The notes under the pieces were generated by a model. The model did not search any database, was not told where the DNA came from, and saw nothing but the letters and a program-made list of their open reading frames with translations. This document shows, one piece after another, positions 56,883 through 64,000 of a DNA stretch of 64,000 nt; the stretch's first letter is position 1, and each line of letters opens with the position of its first letter. Made by a program: the position numbers and the translations under genes. The stretch covers positions 2,249,893 to 2,313,892 of the forward strand of contig JAVLUZ010000223.1 in NCBI GenBank assembly GCA_036768485.1. The letters run 5' to 3'. Source of the DNA: Mermis nigrescens (taxonomy: Eukaryota; Nematoda; Enoplea; Mermithida; Mermithidae).

Positions 56883-59222
56883 AATGCCACAAAATCATGT
56901 CAGTACAAGGCTATCGTGATAAAATAAGAACATGGTGAAAAAAATGTACGATTGTTAGATGTGTAACTAGCTTATCCAGATGTGTGACGCACAGTTGTAC
57001 TTTTCTGTGCACTGTGCCGCACAGTGCACAGCACTATTAGAGTTTTAGATGTTAGATGCGTAATATGCCGGAATCTTGGCGGATTTTGAAACAGTAAAGT
57101 TTTTTTACAAATGCATCCCCTGGTTGTGCTTAACACAACAAAAATCTACTTTTTCTTGTTTTTGCATGGATGTCCACCAGGTGCCTATTCTTATGCAATG
57201 TAAAAGTTTTTTAGTAGTAAGTAACTCTTTCAAAAATAATTTTCATGAAGAGTAACATATGTTATTTGAGCATACAAAATTGCATAAAATGAAATTATTA
57301 ATTTACATTACATATTTAATTGAGAAGGTGTAGCAACACAGACAAGCACAGCGTCCCATGATACAGCCTTTCGACTGCAGGAACATGATGCTAAACGGAG
57401 GGTAAATTAACGGCTCGGCTCAGATTTTAGGAATATTTGAAGTGACCTAAGGTCAGTCAGAGAGCCAGATTGAGCTAAAGTTTCCATAAAATTCTAACAA
57501 AAGTAAACTTAAAATCTGGAAAATTTTCTATTTCTGTCAGCTTCCATCCAATTTATAAATTTTCTCAAGAGGCGAAGCGCATGTATACCCAACTCACTGT
57601 GCACCAGATTTCAGCAGATTCAGAATTAAAACAGTACAACGTAATAAAAATTCAGACGGATTCGGCAAGAGAGAACTATAATCAAGATTTAAATCATAAA
57701 AAAATGGACAGCGTACACGAAGTGCTTTCTGGCAGTGCGAACGCAATGCGCAGTAATGTGCATTTCTAATGTGATCCCTTTCTGGTCGATGAATTTCTAT
57801 ATTTTGTATCATTAAAATCAGAAAGGACTAAAAGTGCTAAAAAGTGCGGTCTTACTGCTTGAAAAACATTTCACTTAATAGATTTTTGCCCTTTTTATCA
57901 TTTAACTGGCAAAAAAAAGCAATATTGGTATCATATTCTGGGATTCCAGCCTTCCCAAGACTCTTATCTCGCAGAATTTACATGTGCCTCGGGATACTTA
58001 ACATTGGCACGCATAAAATGGGAAAATTTTTGCTATAGAGTTTTGTATTAGTGTCAATATCATAAATTCGCATGCTGTATTGTGCTTCATCACAAGTTAG
58101 TCCTGTGGCTGTGAGTCGAAAAATTTTGCCTTAAATTGTAAAATATTCTTGATAAAAACTCTAAAAAATTCACAGTGAAATGTCATTCATTGCACTTAAA
58201 TCATTAACTTGCAGCTCGTTTGCCGCATTTTGAAAAATCTCTGCACATATTTTATAATTTTTGATAACTGTCCTAAACGTAATTTGCTTACTCGATTTTT
58301 AAATTTTTCCTTTTCACACACTCGATCACCCGTCTCACACTTATGCATTCTTCCTATTTTGCGCTTATTTTTCTAACCCAGAATTAATCAATTGCTGCAC
58401 TTATATGTAATTTTTCTATTTAATCATTATTTTTGTTATTGCTTTTTGATCGCCGTCCACATGCAATCTTTTTTTGTACGTTGCATGTATTTGTTTAAAT
58501 TCTTAATAACCAATTGCTATTCTGCACTTATATTTTATTTTATTTAAACGCCATTTCCTCGAATAACTGATTCTTATTTTACAGGTATTGTTTAAACTTC
58601 TTAATTGCTCAATCGCTATACTACACGTCAGTTTTCTACTTGCTCTATCACTATATAGCCTTCATTTTGCCGCACTCTAATAAAGCGAATAGTCTGTTTC
58701 ATGTCAAGGTTGCAACAATAGTTGAAAATTTCCATAAATGTATGGTCTGTCATAACATAGGTAGAACGAAAGAAAACTTCAAGGTCACGGGTAGGCTAGC
58801 TGCATATTATTTCGTAACATGACCTTACAGTGACCACTGGCAACCTATATTTTTTCATTTAACGACCGGGCGGGCGCATTCAACACACGGAGCCCATTAT
58901 ACCGTGTGAGGCTCAATTTTCTGAGAAGCAGACACGTTCTTTCGCAGGCCCATTATACCATGGCGGGCTCCATTTAGCGGGCGGGCCCATTATACCGTGG
59001 CGGGCTAACACATGGGCTCTACTTTAACGGGCGGGCTGATATTTTAACGGGCAAGCTCGCTACGCATACACCCACCCCCACCCGATCCTAAGCCGACCAG
59101 TAGTACATCAACCTATGCATTTATAGTAATATTACACCGTATGCTATAGTAAGACGAGTAGGGCGCACGTTAAGAGATAGTCTATCTCTCAACACGCGCC
59201 CTAAGTGGCCCGCCTTACTACT

Positions 59223-59796
59223 ACTGTATTTTTGGCGTTTTTTCCGCGATTTTTGCCACATCAGATCTTCTCCCTGTATTCATTTAGTGCCCATGACACA
59301 GCAAACACATATACTTTGAAAGCATCTCATTGTGAGAGGCAATAGTGCACATGGTTGGGGTTGTCATGGATAGACAAAATTAAGAATATGTGGTTAAAGA
59401 GGGACAAACGCTTCAATTTTCTGGAGCAATCTAATATTGCAGTACATAATTCTGAGAGGATTGGGCGAAAATCGCAAAAAACGCCAAAATGCAATGCTCA
59501 GGTCTGCAAAATTCTGGGAGTTTGGATTTTAAGTGAGTTAAAAACTCTCCACTAAATGCCCTTATGGGATTGTACGCCAAGCTTCATTTTGGCAATGTTG
59601 AGTTTCAGCGGTAACATTGTTGGGACTGGTGGCAATATTGGGACGGCGGTAATGTTGGGATATTGGCAGTGTTGGGACGGTGGCAATGTTGGGATAGTGG
59701 CAATGTCGGGACTCGTGGTGGATTGCTGGGACTCGTGGTGGATATGTTGGGACAAGTTGCAATGTTGGAACCGTTGCAACATTGGGATGGTCAACG
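59223..59796. other. Flank and GTTGGGA repeat region
   Basis: 59229-59310 resembles the right half of a MITE. From about 59595 to 59790 a (T/C)GGTGGCAATGTTGGGA(C/T)-type degenerate tandem repeat, about 15 bp per unit, leads into the satellite. Confidence 0.6.
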
Positions 59797-60232
59797 ACAT
59801 TAGAGCGCGCGACATTAGAGCGCGCGACGAGTGCGGCATTAGAGCGCGCATTAAAATGCGCGACATTGAGCGCGCGACATTAGAGCGCGCGACATTAAAG
59901 CGCGCGACATTAGAGCGCGCGACATTAGAGCGCGCAACATTAGAGCGCGCGACATAGAGCGCGCAACATAGAGCACACGACATAGAGCGCGCGACATAGA
60001 GCGCGCGACATAGAGCGCGCGACATAGAGCGCGCGACATAGAGCGCGCGACATAGACGCGACATAGAGCGCGCGACATAGAGCGCGCGACATAGAGCGCG
60101 CGACATAGAGCGCGCGACATAAGAGCGCGCGACATTAGAGCGCGCGACATTAGAGCGCCGACATTAGAGCGCCGACATTAGAGCGCCGACATCAGAGCGC
60201 CGACATTAGAGCGCGCGACATAAGAGCACTGA
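59797..60232. repeat. GC-rich satellite, 14/15-bp units
   Basis: About 29 head-to-tail copies of GACATTAGAGCGCGC or its 14-bp variant GACATAGAGCGCGC. The middle block (59951-60121) is all 14-bp units, flanked by 15-bp units, and a third variant GACATTAGAGCGCC clusters at 60150-60205. The Arg/Ala/Ser reading frames on either strand are by-products. Each GCGCGC core is self-complementary. Confidence 0.95.
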
Positions 60233-60682
60233 TATTATGCAAGATAGTTTACACAAATTTTGATCTTTTGCTTATTTACTGCAGTTTCATGATTGTTTAC
60301 TGCAGCAATAAATTTCACGCTTGATTTGCACAACTTACAGTAAATGTGTACAATTTAAAAGAATTGTGAAAATGAATACCGTAATCTGTGTCAAGAAAAT
60401 AAGTGAAAAGGGTATACTAAAATGGCGTTACACAAAACCTACTGCTTCAAAAGTTACTGTCCTTTTTCCAAAGGTAAGAAAAAAATCAAAATTTCTACTT
60501 TCGTACATCCACTAATTCAACCAGTGTACAACTCAACCAGAAAGTAAAGAAAGAATCCAAAAAGTCTGTTCATTGCTTTACAAAACAAAAGAAACCGCAT
60601 GCATTTATCACTACCTGACACCAAGATATTCATGCGTAGGTAGTTAACTTTAATTCTGAATTGGAAAGTATATGAATCGTTG
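60233..60682. other. Unassigned sequence
   Basis: AT-rich. A segment ending FPK|GTAAGA at 60474 has an open frame (TKPTASKVTVLFPK) and an acceptor TTACAG near 60338, but I cannot assign a family; it may be chance. Confidence 0.3.
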
Positions 60683-60719
60683 CAAATAGTCTCGAGTGTA
60701 AGATGCTCGAGACTATTTG
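60683..60719. other. Perfect 14-bp stem, 9-nt loop
   Basis: CAAATAGTCTCGAG (60683-60696), loop TGTAAGATG, CTCGAGACTATTTG (60706-60719). It ends one base before the 5' boundary of the plus-strand retrotransposon copy. Confidence 0.85.
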
Positions 60720-60720
60720 T

Positions 60721-63700
60721 TACAGTTGGATCAAATGACGTACAACCTCTCCGCACATGGAGAAATCCATCGATCGATTTGAGTTTTTATATGCGGAGCA
60801 GCACTTACCAGCCATGCTGCTCCGTTTACTGCTACTACGTGCTGGTGTCGAGTCAAATCCGGGACCTACTCATGTGAACCGCTTTCCCTGCGGCTCTTGT
60901 GGAAAGAATGCTTATTATAGCTCTGTTTATTGCTCCAATTGCAACTTGTGGATTCACAGCAATATAAGCTGTAGTGGTCTGAGGAACATTCGCGACTACA
61001 ATAAGAACAACTACCGCTGCCCTAAGTGTGTGATAATACCTCAACCTAACCAAAAACGTCCACTGAATATTTTGCAATTTAATATCAATGGCATCAAAAA
61101 CAAACTCTCCGAGCTAATGGACTTTCTCAATAAGCATGATATTGCCATCGCACTGCTTCAAGAAACCAAACTCTCCGCAAAAACGAAGGATCCTAAAATA
61201 TATGGTTATCGTCTGATTCGTTTCGACCGCAACTCCACTACGAGTTGGTGGCGGCTTAGCGTTTCTAATACGAGAAGATGTTCTCACCAAAAGCGTTGAG
61301 CTACCTACTTCTTGTAAAGACAACGTTATGGAATGTGCCGCCATTTCACTTACTCTCCCTGCGGGTGTTTTCACCTTAGTCAACATCTATATCCCGCCTA
61401 CATCCAGCTGCCCTACCGGATACAGTCCGCCACTTACAGATATTTTCAACAAGGATAACATCATTATATTGGGCGATTTCAACGCCCATCACAACCTATG
61501 GCACTCGACAATCAATGACAACCGTGGCAATATAATTGCTGATCTAATTGATCAATCCGACCTGCTCCCTTTAAATGAAACATGCGTTACTCGTCTCCCC
61601 TCAACAAACGTACAGCGTCCAACGTCTCCGGACATTTCGCTTGCATCTTCTAATCTAGCATCATCCTTACAATGGAGCACAGAAATTACCCTCGCATCAG
61701 ACCATCTACCAATTTTGGTCAAAATCGACTTCTCCATGGAGTATGTTACATCGGCTAAAAGAACATATGTAAACTTCAGCAAGGCTGATTGGAAACTTTT
61801 CACGGACATTACTGAGCAAATTCTCCTGTCATCGCGACTTAATGCTCATTCGTCTGTCCATGAAAGAGAACTTACACTCCGACGTGCGATAATCGCTGCT
61901 GCTAAGAAGTCGATACCTTATGGTCGTCGTAAACTTTACAACCCATCTTTATCAGACCATATTCAGGGACTCATTAAAGAACGTGACTCGATCAGAGCAG
62001 TTAATCCATCCTCTGCTAGAATTGCTATTATAAACGAAATTATTGTCAAAGAATGTGATCAAGAAAAAATGCGAAAATGGCACGATTTTGTCACCTCGCT
62101 AGACCATCGCTCAGCTAACGTAAAACATCTTTGGGCAACGGTAAAATCATTGGATGGGAAAAGTCGAGGAATTGACAATGTACCTATTCGTTTTGATAGT
62201 GGTGAAGAAACTAATAATCGAAAAATCGCCACAAAGCTCTTAAAACAATTTACGGCAGTTCGACAACATTCTTCTTCTACCACTACACGCCGTATCATCC
62301 GTCATGTACATAGCAAACAATTACAACAAGTGCTCTTCACCATCAACGAGGTGAAATTAGCTATCACCTCAGCCAAAAACTCAAGAGCTTTTGGTCCAGA
62401 TGGCATTGCCATGCCATTCTTGAAGCATTTGGGCCCCTGTGGCCTCCAAACGTTGACTGACTTATTGAACCTATCTGCATCAACGGCTACTTTACCTGTT
62501 ATTTGGAAACGCTCCACCATCATCGCACTTCCCAAACCAGGCAAAGAACCAAACACAGCCTCCTCTTACCGCCCCATCTCAATCCTATGCCCAGCAGCAA
62601 AGATTATGGAACGCTTATTGCTTCCAATAATCGTAGAACACCTTCCACCTGCGGCTCATCAGCATGGTTTCCGACCACGTCACTCAACTACATCTGCCCT
62701 GCTTAACTTGTCCACAGCAATATGCCAAGGATTCAACTGCCCTAAACCAGCTAAGAGAACTATTGCTATAGCCCTAGACCTCAGTAAAGCATTTGACTCA
62801 GTTGACCACACGACGTTAATCAAGATCTTGGCGGACTCCACGATGCCTGGTTGGACTTGTCGCTGGCTGGTGGCATATTTGCGCGGAAGAGAAGCCAAAT
62901 GTCAGTTTAGAAACTCATCGTCAAGTTATGCCATCACCAGAATGGGTGTGCCTCAAGGTTCAGTGATCTCACCAGCTCTTTTTAATGCTTACATTCGTGA
63001 GCTTCCATTGCCACCACCACACATTCATATCGTATCATACGCTGACGACATTACCATCTTCACCAGCGACTCGAATGTGAAAACAATGGAAACAAACATG
63101 AACAACTATCTGACAGACATTTCCTCATTTTTTCAGCAGCGCCACCTCACAATCTCGACGGAAAAATCTACTTGTACGTTGTTTACTCCCGAGACACGCC
63201 AACACTCGCTGGAACTAAACATTTTTATTAATAATGCTCGACTTCAAACCGTTAAGAACCCTAAAATTCTTGGGGTTCTCTTCGACCCAAGTCTTTGTTT
63301 CAAACAACATGTTGAAGCTCTGAAATCTCGTATTCAGAAACGAAACAACATCATCAAAGCTTTAGCTGGCCGATCATGGGGCTCTAACAAAGAAACATTG
63401 CTCCTCACTTATAAGGCGATCTGTAGATCGGTTCTTAATTATGCGGCACCAGTTTGGACACCAACACTAACATCCTCAAATCTTGCCAAACTCCAAATCT
63501 GCCAGAACACCGCACTTAGAACTATTACTGGCTGCCTTCAAATGTCGCCAATTGACCATCTACACAGCGAAACACGTATGCTGACGGTCCAAGTCCACAA
63601 TCGACTTTTGACAGACCAATTTTATGCATCTTGCCTCCACGACCAACATCCGTGCAGGCAACTTTTTGGTTGTCCTGGACCACCTACACGGCGGCAACGG

Positions 63701-64000
63701 AACTTTCGGCTGAAAAACACTCTTAAAATGTATTCGAACGACAGAGTCAAACGGCACCTCACAACTTTACCCTCAACAGCTTCACTGCAACAACAACTGC
63801 AAAAGCTCCATCAGAATGCTATCCAGGCCTGTCGCCTTCGTTTCATTCAACGCAACCCACTAATAAACCGACGCCCTCCCAATATATCCCCACAAGAGAA
63901 ATTGCTACCTCGCCAAACAAGATCCACCTTAGCCCAACTTAGATGTGGCTACAGTTACATGCTGGCGTCCACGCGCAGCAAACTCGACTCCAGCGGCCTC
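60721..64000 (+). mobile_element. Second copy of the non-LTR retrotransposon, cut by window end
   Basis: Homology to the minus-strand copy starts at TACAGTTGGATCAAA (60721), i.e. about 80 bp after that copy's 5' end, so this one is slightly 5'-truncated. It runs colinearly to base 64000, where the sequence is still inside the ORF (C-terminal finger region). Its 3' end and target duplication are not in the window. Confidence 0.92.
60757..64000 (+). CDS. Retrotransposon polyprotein: 2A-like, zinc finger, endonuclease, RT
   Basis: Starts MEKSIDRF, then a Leu-rich segment ending GVESNPGP (about 60844-60867), which keeps the NPGP core of 2A ribosome-skipping peptides; the usual Asp before VE is Gly. 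PHD-like Cys/His finger (60886-61029), AP endonuclease (LQFNINGI, LLQETKL; ILGDFNAHH and SDHLPI follow), reverse transcriptase with LDLSKAFD, GVPQGSVISP and YADD (63041-63052 region), and the C-terminal LPRQTRSTLAQLRCGY region at the window edge. One inserted G at about 61244 shifts the frame inside the endonuclease; after it the second frame appears open to base 64000. Such architecture is known for CR1/L2-like elements of invertebrates. It has fewer lesions than the minus copy and so may be younger. Confidence 0.9.

Larger units (their letters stand above)
53063..59222. mobile_element. Polinton/Maverick-like element, 6160 bp, giant TIRs
   Basis: Perfect 6-bp duplication ACTGTA at 53057-53062 and 59223-59228. 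TIRs begin AGTAGTAAGGCGGGCCAC and end with its complement (AG...CT). The two arms, about 53063-55333 and 56957-59222, are inverted copies about 2.27 kb long with scattered differences. Polintons characteristically have 6-bp duplications, AG...CT ends and long TIRs, but autonomous ones are 15-20 kb and encode polymerase B, integrase, ATPase and capsid proteins, none of which is visible here. The ~1.6-kb centre carries one acidic-protein reading frame. Best read as a non-autonomous or deletion derivative; a different long-TIR superfamily is possible. Confidence 0.75.

Noticed and set aside
53063..59222. Assembly chimera as the cause of the giant palindrome
   Set aside because: The arms differ by scattered substitutions and indels, and the element has an exact 6-bp duplication at both outer ends, which a simple mis-assembly would not create.
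59552..60150. Long Arg/Ala/Ser frames (up to 184 aa) on both strands
   Set aside because: They are translations of a 14/15-bp satellite; any frame stays open because the unit lacks stops.

Overview
This is eukaryotic nuclear DNA from an invertebrate animal: AT-rich, with intron-split genes, very dense transposable elements and one run of exactly 100 Ns (39080-39179), so it is a draft-assembly scaffold. The gene set (a ZEB/zfh-1 homologue, an UNC-13 homologue, a divergent tyrosine kinase and a CR1/Jockey-type retrotransposon with a 2A-like motif) fits a protostome. A repeat-rich nematode or other ecdysozoan is possible, but the sequence does not settle the phylum.

Layout. 2710-10089 (+): the 3' five exons of a ZEB/zfh-1 transcription factor: homeodomain split at WFQ|N, CtBP motif PLDLS, three C-terminal C2H2 fingers and stop. 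Its N-terminal exons lie before the window or are unrecognised. 10090-20854: repeats, a decayed SR-protein-like pseudogene on the minus strand (16141-16520), a 0.7-kb tandem duplication (16515-17975) and two unassigned exon-like reading frames. 20855-27685 (+): two phase-compatible exons of unknown identity, then the C-terminal half of a tyrosine kinase with a one-base frameshift just before HRD. 31412-51978 (+): one unassigned exon-like segment, then five exons of the MUN region of UNC-13 (33510, 40327, 49410, 51619 and about 51823), with large introns full of transposons. The gene continues past both ends of what is visible. 53063-59222: a 6.2-kb element with 2.27-kb terminal inverted repeats, AG...CT termini and a 6-bp target duplication, like a degenerate or non-autonomous Polinton/Maverick. 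59797-60232: a GC-rich 14/15-bp satellite. 60721-64000 (+) and 42501-46021 (-): two copies, in opposite orientation, of the same non-LTR retrotransposon.

The main result is the transposon ecology. At least twenty short non-autonomous elements can be delimited to the base by perfect or near-perfect 8-bp target-site duplications (hAT-like). They fall into several families: TIR CATA(G/C)(A/G)TGGGC with G-run and C-run interiors; TIR CAGGGCCGTAT; TIR CAGTGTTTTTTT; TIR CAGGGGCGGAT. Insertion order can be read from nested cases at 10430-10952, 26414-26797, 38732-39010, 40681-42457 and 46146-46650, and one head-to-tail dimer carries three copies of its target duplication (36071-36538). Several elements, including the Polinton-like one, end in inverted arrays of short GC-rich modules. 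The genes are not a functional cluster. ZEB and UNC-13 are both classically neuronal, but nothing in the sequence shows co-regulation.
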